This document shows, one piece after another, positions 42,701 through 50,472 of a stretch of DNA of 64,000 bases. The first letter of the stretch is position 1; each line of letters opens with the position of its first letter. Under the pieces are notes generated by a model. That model worked only from the letters and a program-made list of their open reading frames with translations. It did no database searches and was not told the DNA's origin. This DNA is from Clostridia bacterium. GTDB taxonomy: Bacteria > Bacillota > Clostridia > Oscillospirales > Acutalibacteraceae. The DNA lies in NCBI GenBank assembly GCA_017397845.1, contig JAFQHU010000009.1:56360-120359 (forward strand), in the 5' to 3' direction. A program made the translations under genes and the position numbers.

Positions 42701-43891
42701 ATGGACAACAGTGAATTATTTGACAAAGAAAATACAACTGCAAACGCAGGAAAGAGCTCCAAGGGAAAAGTGCTGTTTTCTTTGCTTATCGGTGCTTTCT
42801 GTTTTATTATATTTGCGGGCGGAATTACCCTTTTTACGGGTGAAGACAGAGAGTTTTCCGAGTCGGAAAACCGTGTTCTCGCTCCTGCTCCTGACTTCTC
42901 TTTTTATGCAGTAAAGGACGGCTCCTTTATGAAGGCCTTTGAAACTTATTTTACCGACCAATTTATTTTCAGAGATGAGATAATAAGACTCAAAACATTT
43001 GCAGACCGTCTGACGGGAAAAACTGAGGTCGGGGGAGTTTATATCGGTGAGGAAGGCTATCTTTTTTCGGTTCCCGCTCCCTTTGATGAAAAAAAGCAGG
43101 AGATTATGAAAAAGATAAGTGCTTTTGCTGAAAGCAATAAGGATTCAAAGGTAACCTTTATGCTTTCTCCTAACAGCAGTCATATTTATAAAGACAAGCT
43201 TCCGGCACATCTTACTCTCGAAGATCAGAAGGCTCAGACAGAAAAATTACAGAAATATACTGAGAGCAAAAAAGTTAATTTCATTAATCTTTACGATGCC
43301 TTTTCGGCCCAAAAGGATGAGATACAGCTTTTTTATAAAACTGACCATCATTGGACTACAGACGCTGCATATATTGCTTTTTCGGAGCTTATGAAGAGTT
43401 GGAAAAAAAGCACGGCGGGCGTTAAGTTTAATTTTCTTCCGGTTGCGGATGATTTTCAGGGTACACTCAGTTCAAAGAGCGGAGTTAATTCTTCCGGTGA
43501 TATTATTGAAATATGTGTACCGCAGAATTCCGCTCTCACTTACGTGGTTGATTATGAAGACGGCGAAAAGAAAACCGCATCTCTTTTTGACGGAAGCAAG
43601 CTTCAGCAGAAAAATAAATATGAGGTTTTCGCGGGCGGTAACTACGGGAAAATTACAATAAGAACCACTTCTTCGGAAAAGGATACTTTGCTTATGGTAA
43701 AGGATTCTTATGCAAACTGCATGCTTCCCATGTTAACTCCTTTTTTTGCAAAAATTGTAGTAATTGATCCGCGATATACCAAAGAGAAGCTTTCTGCAGT
43801 TATAGAAGAAAATGATTTTTCTCATATTCTTTTTCTTTATAATATGGACACCTTTCTCGGAGATACGTCTTTGGAGGGTTTTATAGCATAA
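42701..43891 (+). CDS. DHHW-family (AlgJ/AlgX-like) acyltransferase partner
   Basis: A 396-residue membrane-anchored SGNH-like protein. An N-terminal helix (VLFSLLIGAFCFIIFAGGITLF) is followed by EDREFSESENRVLAP, YFTDQFIFRDEIIRLK, VYIGEEGYLF and the family motif KTDHHWTTDAAY, where Asp/His belong to the catalytic site. DSYANCMLPML near the end gives the Ser of the second SGNH block. Such proteins transfer the acyl group delivered by MBOAT proteins to an extracellular acceptor. Confidence 0.9.
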   Translation: MDNSELFDKENTTANAGKSSKGKVLFSLLIGAFCFIIFAGGITLFTGEDREFSESENRVLAPAPDFSFYAVKDGSFMKAFETYFTDQFIFRDEIIRLKTFADRLTGKTEVGGVYIGEEGYLFSVPAPFDEKKQEIMKKISAFAESNKDSKVTFMLSPNSSHIYKDKLPAHLTLEDQKAQTEKLQKYTESKKVNFINLYDAFSAQKDEIQLFYKTDHHWTTDAAYIAFSELMKSWKKSTAGVKFNFLPVADDFQGTLSSKSGVNSSGDIIEICVPQNSALTYVVDYEDGEKKTASLFDGSKLQQKNKYEVFAGGNYGKITIRTTSSEKDTLLMVKDSYANCMLPMLTPFFAKIVVIDPRYTKEKLSAVIEENDFSHILFLYNMDTFLGDTSLEGFIA

Positions 43892-43925
43892 CAGGCTGAA
43901 CACCATGTCAGCCTGTTGCTTTTTC
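43890..43925 (+). terminator. Terminator of the MBOAT operon
   Basis: AACAGGCTGA (43890-43899) and TCAGCCTGTT (43908-43917) form a perfect 10-bp stem that begins at the stop codon, followed by GCTTTTTCTTT. Confidence 0.9.
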
Positions 43926-43955
43926 TTTGTAAAAATGTGAAAAATATTATCATTT

Positions 43956-43972
43956 TATCGAAAAACATCGAA
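43956..43972 (+). promoter_or_regulatory. Tandem 0A-box-like motifs
   Basis: TATCGAA (43956-43962) and CATCGAA (43966-43972) are in tandem at 10-bp spacing. The 0A box consensus is TGTCGAA; the two sites match at 6 and 5 of 7 positions. They lie directly upstream of the Spo0A-like gene's promoter. Their use is inferred from context. Confidence 0.5.
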
Positions 43973-43979
43973 AAATCTA

Positions 43980-44008
43980 TTGATTTAATTGATAATGTGT
44001 GATAATAT
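43980..44008 (+). promoter_or_regulatory. Promoter of the Spo0A-like gene
   Basis: TTGATT (43980-43985) and TAATAT (44003-44008), 17-bp spacer. The AT-rich GATAAT doublet offers an alternative -10 at 44001-44006. Confidence 0.6.
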
Positions 44009-44054
44009 GGAATAAAGCAAAATGTTAATATTTATCACATTTAGGAGAGAAGAT

Positions 44055-44648
44055 ATGTCAGAAAGTATTAATTTAGCAGTAAAAACGCCAAAGGTAAAAG
44101 AGGAAGAAGAAATATCAGAAATAGTTTTTTCTCTTTCTCTTTCATCTCAGAAAATTGACAGCATCAGAGAGGTGATGAAGGATATTGGCGAAGAAAACAG
44201 TCAACAGATGCTGCAAACCATAATCAGAATGATGGCAGATGAAACAAGCGAAAGTCTGATTTCCGCATCACTAAGTGATTTTGAGGAAGCGGCAACCTTT
44301 ATCCTCAGCGAATTCGGAATACCGGCACACACCAAAGGATACCGTTATCTCAGAGAGGCACTTGTGCTTGTGGCACAAAGACCCATTTTAGTTGAAGGAA
44401 TAACCAAATGTCTCTATCCTGCCATAGCGGAGCATCACGGTACCACCTCGTCACGGGTGGAAAGAGTGGTCAGACATGCCATAGAGAGCGGCTGTACAAA
44501 AGGGGACACACAGGCATTACATCATTATTTTCCCCACAGTATTTCAAAGGATAAACTGAAACCTACGAACGCTGAGTTTATAGCAGTGATTGGTGATGTT
44601 GTAAAAAAGCGGGTTTCGAACAGACAGTTAGTTTTTGCCGATATATAA
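44055..44648 (+). CDS. Spo0A C-terminal-domain protein without a receiver domain
   Basis: Of 197 residues, the last 115 or so match the Spo0A DNA-binding effector domain: FGIPAHTKGYRYLREAL, LYPAIAEHHGTTSSRVERVVR (in pieces HGTTSSRVERVVRHAIESGC) and KPTNAEFIAVIGD are close to the Bacillus sequence. The N-terminal receiver domain is absent; an unrelated helical segment of about 80 residues (SLSSQKIDSIREVMKDI) takes its place. The ATG at 44055 has AGGAGAG upstream. The protein could be a phosphorylation-independent partner or competitor of Spo0A. Confidence 0.85.
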   Translation: MSESINLAVKTPKVKEEEEISEIVFSLSLSSQKIDSIREVMKDIGEENSQQMLQTIIRMMADETSESLISASLSDFEEAATFILSEFGIPAHTKGYRYLREALVLVAQRPILVEGITKCLYPAIAEHHGTTSSRVERVVRHAIESGCTKGDTQALHHYFPHSISKDKLKPTNAEFIAVIGDVVKKRVSNRQLVFADI

Positions 44649-44669
44649 TAAAATCAAACCAAAAAGAAA

Positions 44670-44713
44670 AAACAGATGTATCAAAGTTGTTATCGACTGA
44701 AATACATCTGTTT
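44670..44713. terminator. Terminator between the Spo0A-like and LCP genes
   Basis: AAACAGATGTAT (44670-44681) and ATACATCTGTTT (44702-44713) form a perfect 12-bp stem with a 20-nt loop. A-rich and T-rich flanks make it usable from both sides. Confidence 0.75.
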
Positions 44714-44757
44714 AATTATTTTAACCGAAAAGGTTTGTGCTCATAAGAGAATAATTT

Positions 44758-46155
44758 TTATTCTTTTTTCTTACTGTCCTTATCGTAAAGGAAGGATTTA
44801 AGAATTTCTTTATTTTCCTCCATATCCATTTTGAGAACCAGCTGTCCTGATATTCTGGCATCATACCATGTGTTTTCAGCGGGGATTTGCTGCTGTTCTA
44901 TATCATAATGAATATATCGAAGGGCAGCACCTGCCGCAAGGCCGATGAGTTCGCTGCTGCTTATATCAGTTGAAATATTGGGTAAAACCTGCTTGACGAT
45001 GCTCATAAGCTTTAAGGGATTGGTTTTGAGCGCCTTTTCCACGATGGCACCGATAACCTTTCTCTGTCTTTCGGTTCTTCTGAAATCGTTATCCACATAT
45101 CTTATACGGCAGTACCAGAGAGCGGTTTTGCCGTTCATTTTGTTTGTTCCCTTTTTAACTTTTTTAAGCTTGACCTCTTCACGCATGTATTTGGCTTCCG
45201 CTTCGGTGACTCCTTTTACGGTAATACCGCCCAAAAGGTCAACAAGCTGTCTGAAGGCTTTGAAATCCACCATGATGTAGTTGTCAATCTTTACTCCGAA
45301 ATTGTATTCAAGAGTGTCCTTTACCAATTGTGTACCGCCATAGGAAAAGGCAGCATTTAGCTTAGTGTTATATTTCTTTGAGGGGATATATACATAGCTG
45401 TCGCGAAGAAATGAGGTAAGCTTGAGCTTTTTATTCTGTTTATCGATGGAAAAAAGCATCATGGTGTCCGAGCGTTGACCCTCGACCTCGCTTCTGGCGT
45501 CACTGCCCAAAAACAGAATATTGACCACATCGTTGCTTGAAGTAAGAGTGCTTTCATCTACATAAGCGTTCGGAACTATGCTTTCGTCATAATTAAGACC
45601 GTTTATTGCGGAAATACCGTAGCCGATGAGACCGATGATAAAAACGGCGAAAATCGACAGAAGGGTAAGTCCGGCAATTTTCTTTTTTGATACAGGGGGC
45701 TTAGGGGGAGGGACGTTGCGGTGAGCTCCTTCTCTGCTCATTCTTACGGGTCTTTGAGACTGTGTATGATTTACTCTGGCACCCTGAGGGGTTCTGCTTC
45801 CGGAGGCAGCAGAGTGAGGTGCAGCGGGATTTTGTCTTTGATTAGTATATCTGTTCTGCGCGGAGGGGGCGGATCTTCCGGTAACCTCGTTTTGGTTGCG
45901 GTTTACGTAAGAAACGGGTCTGCCGGTAGGCGTTCTGTTGACATGTCCGGTGCTGATGCTGTCTTCGTCGGGGATATTTACGGTGAATTTTTCTTTATGT
46001 GAAAAGGCAGGTGAATGACTTTTTTGCTTAAAATCCAAAGAAAAGCTCTCGTCAAAATAGTTTGTATCTGTAAATTCGTTGGGCGAATAGCGTTTTGTGC
46101 TTCGGTCGCCCGATGATGTGTTTTTCTTTTTATCGGAAAAATATATATCGTCCAT
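44758..46155 (-). CDS. LytR-CpsA-Psr (LCP) family ligase
   Basis: LCP enzymes attach teichoic acids or capsular polymers to peptidoglycan. The 465-residue protein has a long polar cytoplasmic N-terminus rich in Asn, Gln, Arg and Ser (to about 165), one membrane helix (IAGLTLLSIFAVFIIGLIGYGI) and the extracellular LCP domain: ILFLGSDARSEVEGQRSDTMM, LTSFLRDSYVYIP, KLNAAFSYGG and YCRIRYVDNDFRRTERQRKV hold the conserved Arg/Asp. The ATG at 46155 is chosen for AAAGGAGG. The long cytoplasmic tail is unusual in size. Confidence 0.92.
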   Translation of the reverse strand: MDDIYFSDKKKNTSSGDRSTKRYSPNEFTDTNYFDESFSLDFKQKSHSPAFSHKEKFTVNIPDEDSISTGHVNRTPTGRPVSYVNRNQNEVTGRSAPSAQNRYTNQRQNPAAPHSAASGSRTPQGARVNHTQSQRPVRMSREGAHRNVPPPKPPVSKKKIAGLTLLSIFAVFIIGLIGYGISAINGLNYDESIVPNAYVDESTLTSSNDVVNILFLGSDARSEVEGQRSDTMMLFSIDKQNKKLKLTSFLRDSYVYIPSKKYNTKLNAAFSYGGTQLVKDTLEYNFGVKIDNYIMVDFKAFRQLVDLLGGITVKGVTEAEAKYMREEVKLKKVKKGTNKMNGKTALWYCRIRYVDNDFRRTERQRKVIGAIVEKALKTNPLKLMSIVKQVLPNISTDISSSELIGLAAGAALRYIHYDIEQQQIPAENTWYDARISGQLVLKMDMEENKEILKSFLYDKDSKKKE

Positions 46156-46187
46156 ATTATCCTCCTTTGATTTAACCAATTAAATAT

Positions 46188-46216
46188 ATTGTACCTCAAA
46201 AAAAGCAAAAACTCAA
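46188..46216 (-). promoter_or_regulatory. Promoter of the LCP gene
   Basis: On the minus strand TTGAGT (46216-46211) and TACAAT (46193-46188), 17-bp spacer. Confidence 0.65.
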
Positions 46217-46334
46217 TAGTTTTAATCTATTATCAGAAAAACTTAATAACCTTGATTTTTAAATGTTATATAAGAATATTTCGCTGCTTTGGTGAAAATA
46301 TATTATAAGGAAATCTTATGAAAGCGGTGGTAAT

Positions 46335-47993
46335 ATGAAAGGGCCTGAAAATTTGAGAGTTCTTCTTTGTGAAAGTGAAAGAAATTTTGGGGACAGAGCT
46401 GCTTTTGTTGTGAAAAATGAAGAAGGCAGGCCGAAAAGTATAACCTACAGCAGACTGAAAAAGGATGCTGAATGTTTCGGCACAGCGTTAATATATGAGC
46501 TGAGCCTTAAAGGAAAAAAGACAGCTATTATGGGCGAAAATGCTTATTTTTGGTGTCTTTCTTATCTTGCACTGACCGGGGGCGTGGGTGTTGCGGTGCC
46601 TTTGGATAAGGAACTTCCGGTTCAGGAAACGGAAAATATTATTTCCTTTGCGGGAATAGATGCGATAATATGTGACGGTAAATCGGCGGAAAAGCTTCTT
46701 TCGGTAAAACATACCTCAGATAGAGAAATCAAAATAATATGCACAGAGAACATAAATGGAACGATTTTTTTCGATGATCTTTTGCGCAGGGGAGAAATTC
46801 TGATTTCCGAGGGTAAAAGAGATTATTTTTCCGCAGATATCGACGGGGAAAAAACAGCGGTGTTGCTGTTTACGTCGGGAACTACAGGTATGGCAAAGGG
46901 CGTTATGCTCTCTCATTCTAATCTTATTTCCGATCTGATATGTGTTTCTGAACGGGTAAAAATCAGCGAAGATGACCGTACTCTTTCCGTTTTACCGCTT
47001 CATCATACCTATGAGGCGATATCCTTTCTGATGGTTATTTATTCGGGGGCCTCAGTTGCTTTTGCGGAATCTTTACGTACACTGAAGGAGGATTTCGCCT
47101 TTTACAAACCCACAGTATTTGTGACGGTTCCGTTGCTTTTGGAAAAGATACACAAAAGGATTATGAACTCTATCGAAAAACAGGGTAAGAGAAAAAAGGT
47201 ACAGTTTTTTTCTGTTATTTCATCTGCTGTCAGCGAGGAAAAAAGAAGAAAAATCTTTTCCGATGTTCACGCATTTTTCGGGGGAAAACTTAATAAAATA
47301 GTGGTGGGAGCGGCCGCACTTCAGAAAGAGGTAGCCGAAGATTTTATCATGTTCGGCATATCCGTCATAATCGGTTACGGACTAACGGAATGCTCACCCA
47401 TAGTAATATGTAACAGCAGTGAAAATTTTACTTCCGATTCCATCGGAAAGCCCTTGACCGGTGTGGAGGTAAAAATAGAAAACCCTGACGAAAAGGGGAT
47501 AGGAGAGATATGTGTAAAAGGACCGATGGTTATGCTCGGTTATTACAAAAATAAGGTAGCCACCGATGAGGTTATGAGGGACGGATTTTTTTATACTGGA
47601 GATTTGGGATACAGGGATAAAAACGGAAATTATCATATTACAGGCAGAAAGAAAAATGTTATCGTTACCAAAAACGGAAAAAATATTTATCCGGAAGAGG
47701 TAGAGTATTATCTTCTCAAAAATCCGGTGATATCAGATGTCATGGTATATTCTGAGGATGACAGCATACTGAGTGCACAGATTATTCCCGATACGGCCGA
47801 AATCGAACGAAAATTGAAAAAAACAAATCTAAACGAAACAGAAATCCACAAAGCCGTTATCGAAGCTGTGAGAAGCACAAACAGAAAACTGCCATCTTAT
47901 AAAAGCATCAAAAAAGTAACTTTGAGAAATAAAGACTTTATCCGCACTTCTACCAAAAAGATCAAGAGAGAAGAAAAGGAAAATAAAGAATAA
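46335..47993 (+). CDS. AMP-forming acyl-CoA synthetase / ligase
   Basis: A 552-residue ANL-superfamily enzyme that activates a carboxylic acid with ATP, then usually forms a CoA thioester. Motifs: LLFTSGTTGMAKGVMLSHSN (P-loop), GYGLTECSPIV, YTGDLGYRD and the GRKKNVIVTKNGKNIYPEEVE hinge. The closest type is long-chain fatty acid-CoA ligase (FadD), but medium-chain or acyl-carrier substrates cannot be excluded. It is a single gene ending just before tRNA-Leu. Confidence 0.9.
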   Translation: MKGPENLRVLLCESERNFGDRAAFVVKNEEGRPKSITYSRLKKDAECFGTALIYELSLKGKKTAIMGENAYFWCLSYLALTGGVGVAVPLDKELPVQETENIISFAGIDAIICDGKSAEKLLSVKHTSDREIKIICTENINGTIFFDDLLRRGEILISEGKRDYFSADIDGEKTAVLLFTSGTTGMAKGVMLSHSNLISDLICVSERVKISEDDRTLSVLPLHHTYEAISFLMVIYSGASVAFAESLRTLKEDFAFYKPTVFVTVPLLLEKIHKRIMNSIEKQGKRKKVQFFSVISSAVSEEKRRKIFSDVHAFFGGKLNKIVVGAAALQKEVAEDFIMFGISVIIGYGLTECSPIVICNSSENFTSDSIGKPLTGVEVKIENPDEKGIGEICVKGPMVMLGYYKNKVATDEVMRDGFFYTGDLGYRDKNGNYHITGRKKNVIVTKNGKNIYPEEVEYYLLKNPVISDVMVYSEDDSILSAQIIPDTAEIERKLKKTNLNETEIHKAVIEAVRSTNRKLPSYKSIKKVTLRNKDFIRTSTKKIKREEKENKE

Positions 47994-48040
47994 ACATAAT
48001 AAATAAACTGCTTCGTACAAGAGAAAATGCCGTAAAACCC

Positions 48041-48069
48041 TTGACAAAAGCCTTTCATAACAGTATAAT
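48041..48069 (+). promoter_or_regulatory. Consensus sigma-A promoter of tRNA-Leu
   Basis: TTGACA (48041-48046) and TATAAT (48064-48069), both perfect, 17 bp apart and 18 bp before the tRNA 5' end. Confidence 0.92.
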
Positions 48070-48087
48070 TGTAAAGTCGTATGACAC

Positions 48088-48174
48088 GCCGGTGTGGCGG
48101 AATAGGCAGACGCAAGGGACTTAAAATCCCTCGGTGGCAACACCGTACCGGTTCAAGTCCGGTCACCGGCACCA
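48088..48174 (+). tRNA. tRNA-Leu (anticodon UAA)
   Basis: The acceptor arms GCCGGTG (48088-48094) and CACCGGC (48164-48170) pair perfectly, followed by discriminator A and an encoded CCA. The anticodon stem AGGGA/TCCCT encloses the loop CTTAAAA, anticodon TAA at 48122-48124. A long variable arm (CGGTGGCAACACCG) marks it as a class II tRNA, and GGTTCAAGTCC forms the T loop. This is the left boundary of the AT-rich island. Confidence 0.97.
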
Positions 48175-48181
48175 AACCAGA

Positions 48182-48227
48182 AAAATCCGAACCAAATTTT
48201 CCAAATAGGGAATGGGTTCGGATTTTT
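48182..48227 (+). terminator. Terminator of tRNA-Leu
   Basis: AAAATCCGAACC (48182-48193) pairs with GGTTCGGATTTT (48215-48226), with T-run. The 21-nt loop contains a secondary TTTTCC/GGGAAT pairing. Confidence 0.85.
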
Positions 48228-48290
48228 ATTATGTTTTGAGTATACAACTTTTAATGGTAAGTTTGAGAAACAGTAACATTCGAAAACTAT

Positions 48291-48327
48291 GGAGATAAAA
48301 CATTATTCTGTTTTATCTCCTTTTTTT
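48291..48327 (+). terminator. Second, orphan terminator between tRNA-Leu and the leftward cassette
   Basis: GGAGATAAAACA (48291-48302) and TGTTTTATCTCC (48309-48320) make a perfect 12-bp stem with TTATTC loop and seven Ts. It faces rightward, while the following gene reads leftward and the tRNA already has a terminator. It may therefore belong to a lost gene or the island boundary. The 48228-48290 stretch holds no gene. Confidence 0.75.
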
Positions 48328-48355
48328 GTAGTATGAATTTATAATGTTTAACCAT

Positions 48356-50446
48356 TCAACCCACAAAAACTGCTTCTTTTTTCGTGGATTCAAGCATATC
48401 TATTGCACTTTTTCTAATACTTTTAGGACTGTTTCTTTCAACAACATCACAAAGAATAGAATGATACAAATTTAAGCTTCCGTCTGTTCCATAAATCCAA
48501 TTCTTAATCATTTCAACAAATTCTTCTTGGTTGTTGCTACACCAAAGTGCTGTCAATAATTGTTGTGCACTTGCAAATGTCGAGTAAAAAGAAACTGAAT
48601 GTACATCGACAGGAAATTTATTATTTGTTTCGCTAGCGTATTGAAGTATAGCTTTGCCTAATTTATTTAATTCTTCAACCTCACACTGTCTGCTGGGCTC
48701 TACCGTTGAAAAGCCGCCAAGCAAAATAACCTCAAGTAATTTCGAACTAAAACTTTTACTAGCTAAAAACGAATATTCAGGTAAACATATACTGAACAAA
48801 TAAATATGTTCATTGCCTGAACATGATAATTCAACTTCTTTCTGTTTATCTATCAAAGTCAAAGTTCTGTTCTTAATCAAATTTTTCTTGTGTCTAAAAG
48901 CTTGTTTCTGTGCTTTAACCATACCTTTAGATAATTGTTGCAATGCTGCCACATCATCCAATTTATTAAATTCATCTTCAATATTGGTCTTTTTTACTTC
49001 AATGAAACAAATTCTATTAGCACTTTTTATTACCAAATCACAATCGGATTCATCATCCTGTGTAGTGTATTTACCGTTATATAAAGAATATCCCTTTTTA
49101 GACATTTCTGCGCGCAACATATCTTCCACCAAAGGACCAAGTTTTCGATCCAATAAGTCAAATTTTGCCTTTATCATATCGTAAGCAGCAATATAAAAAC
49201 CAAAACCTGTAAAATGATAATCAATATACAAATACTTTTCAAAAGGAAACCTAATGATAGGTCTTGTGTGAAAATTTGTTTCTCCTTCTAATGATTTAAA
49301 TTTACTGTTTACCTCTATTATCGACCTAGATATATCTTCTAATATGAGATTAATTTTATAGTAGGCAATTTTTGTTTTCTTATGAATATCATTTAAATTC
49401 AAAAACGCATAAGGTTGTTCTAATAGCATTAGATATTCTGCTAAACAGCAATAGTCCTTAAAGCTATATCTTTTTTCGGCCTTATCAAAAAAAGGTTTAA
49501 TCAAACAATCCAATAACAGCAATATATATTTTTTGCTATACTGCTTTAAAGTACACATTTTATCATAAATGATCTCATTATTAAAATACAGAGGAAAATT
49601 TTCTACTCTCATCATCGAGTATTCCATACCTGATTCACTCTGTATATCAAACACATCAAGCCAAGCTCTTGTAATTTGGAAGATTTCATTCACTTTACTT
49701 TCTATTATTCCAACATCATTACTTATGATATTAGCACGAAGATGCTTTACAGATAAATTAAATAAAATATTTACAGGTTCATTGCGTTTGTCTTTTACGT
49801 TTCTCGATATATTATATAAATCGAACAGAGGTATATATTCGGCAAAAAACTCACTAAACATCTTGCCTAAAACATAATTTCCACTAACAGATTTGATTTT
49901 TCCTTCAACTAAATTAAATAATTTTTGCGATGTCGCCTCATTGCAAGAAAAACCAGAATAGTCAATCTCAGGAGTAATACCATAGTTTTCTAAAAATTTC
50001 GCAGATTCTATCATTCTGTCAAGTTGAATTTGAGGTGTATCTATTAAAATATCTGGCAACCTTAACCCATAAATCAATAATTGTTCTATTGTACTCTCTT
50101 CAACTTTATAATAAAATCGATTACCTAAATATGAGCTCAAGTTTGTTAATAGCTGCAATTGTTTACTGCAATCCAAATTCTGCATTTTAGAAAGTATATA
50201 GTAATATCTTTTTATTCTAACTAAAATATTAATCCCAAAAATTTGACCTTCACGTTCCATTTTTAATAGTTCGTGTTCTGTAATTTTAGCAGTTTCAATA
50301 TCATCTTCGTATGAATACAATGCAAGTTTAGCACATTTTTTAATAATTATATTTTCATCTTCTTTTATTTCAATTTTCTGACTAACAACTCTGTCAATTA
50401 TAGGAACAATCAAATCACATGTTTTATTATTTTCAATATTTTTCAT
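48356..50446 (-). CDS. Large protein with a PD-(D/E)XK-nuclease-like motif
   Basis: A 696-residue soluble protein, not recognised as a whole. The first 450 residues look helical and repeat-like (for example EEDIETAKITEHELLKMERE is not conserved elsewhere in the window). At about residues 445-485 a VEDMLRAEM helix, a DCDLVI strand and FIEVKK strand give the E...D...ExK order of PD-(D/E)XK nucleases. A Gln-rich helix (LQQLSKGMVKAQKQ) follows, as in many such folds. The rest is an unassigned C-terminal region. It lies 26 bp after the HNH-like gene, in an AT-rich block, so the pair is probably one operon with defence-like character. Confidence 0.6.
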   Translation of the reverse strand: MKNIENNKTCDLIVPIIDRVVSQKIEIKEDENIIIKKCAKLALYSYEDDIETAKITEHELLKMEREGQIFGINILVRIKRYYYILSKMQNLDCSKQLQLLTNLSSYLGNRFYYKVEESTIEQLLIYGLRLPDILIDTPQIQLDRMIESAKFLENYGITPEIDYSGFSCNEATSQKLFNLVEGKIKSVSGNYVLGKMFSEFFAEYIPLFDLYNISRNVKDKRNEPVNILFNLSVKHLRANIISNDVGIIESKVNEIFQITRAWLDVFDIQSESGMEYSMMRVENFPLYFNNEIIYDKMCTLKQYSKKYILLLLDCLIKPFFDKAEKRYSFKDYCCLAEYLMLLEQPYAFLNLNDIHKKTKIAYYKINLILEDISRSIIEVNSKFKSLEGETNFHTRPIIRFPFEKYLYIDYHFTGFGFYIAAYDMIKAKFDLLDRKLGPLVEDMLRAEMSKKGYSLYNGKYTTQDDESDCDLVIKSANRICFIEVKKTNIEDEFNKLDDVAALQQLSKGMVKAQKQAFRHKKNLIKNRTLTLIDKQKEVELSCSGNEHIYLFSICLPEYSFLASKSFSSKLLEVILLGGFSTVEPSRQCEVEELNKLGKAILQYASETNNKFPVDVHSVSFYSTFASAQQLLTALWCSNNQEEFVEMIKNWIYGTDGSLNLYHSILCDVVERNSPKSIRKSAIDMLESTKKEAVFVG

Positions 50447-50472
50447 ACTTTATCACCTAAGCTAACGATGAA

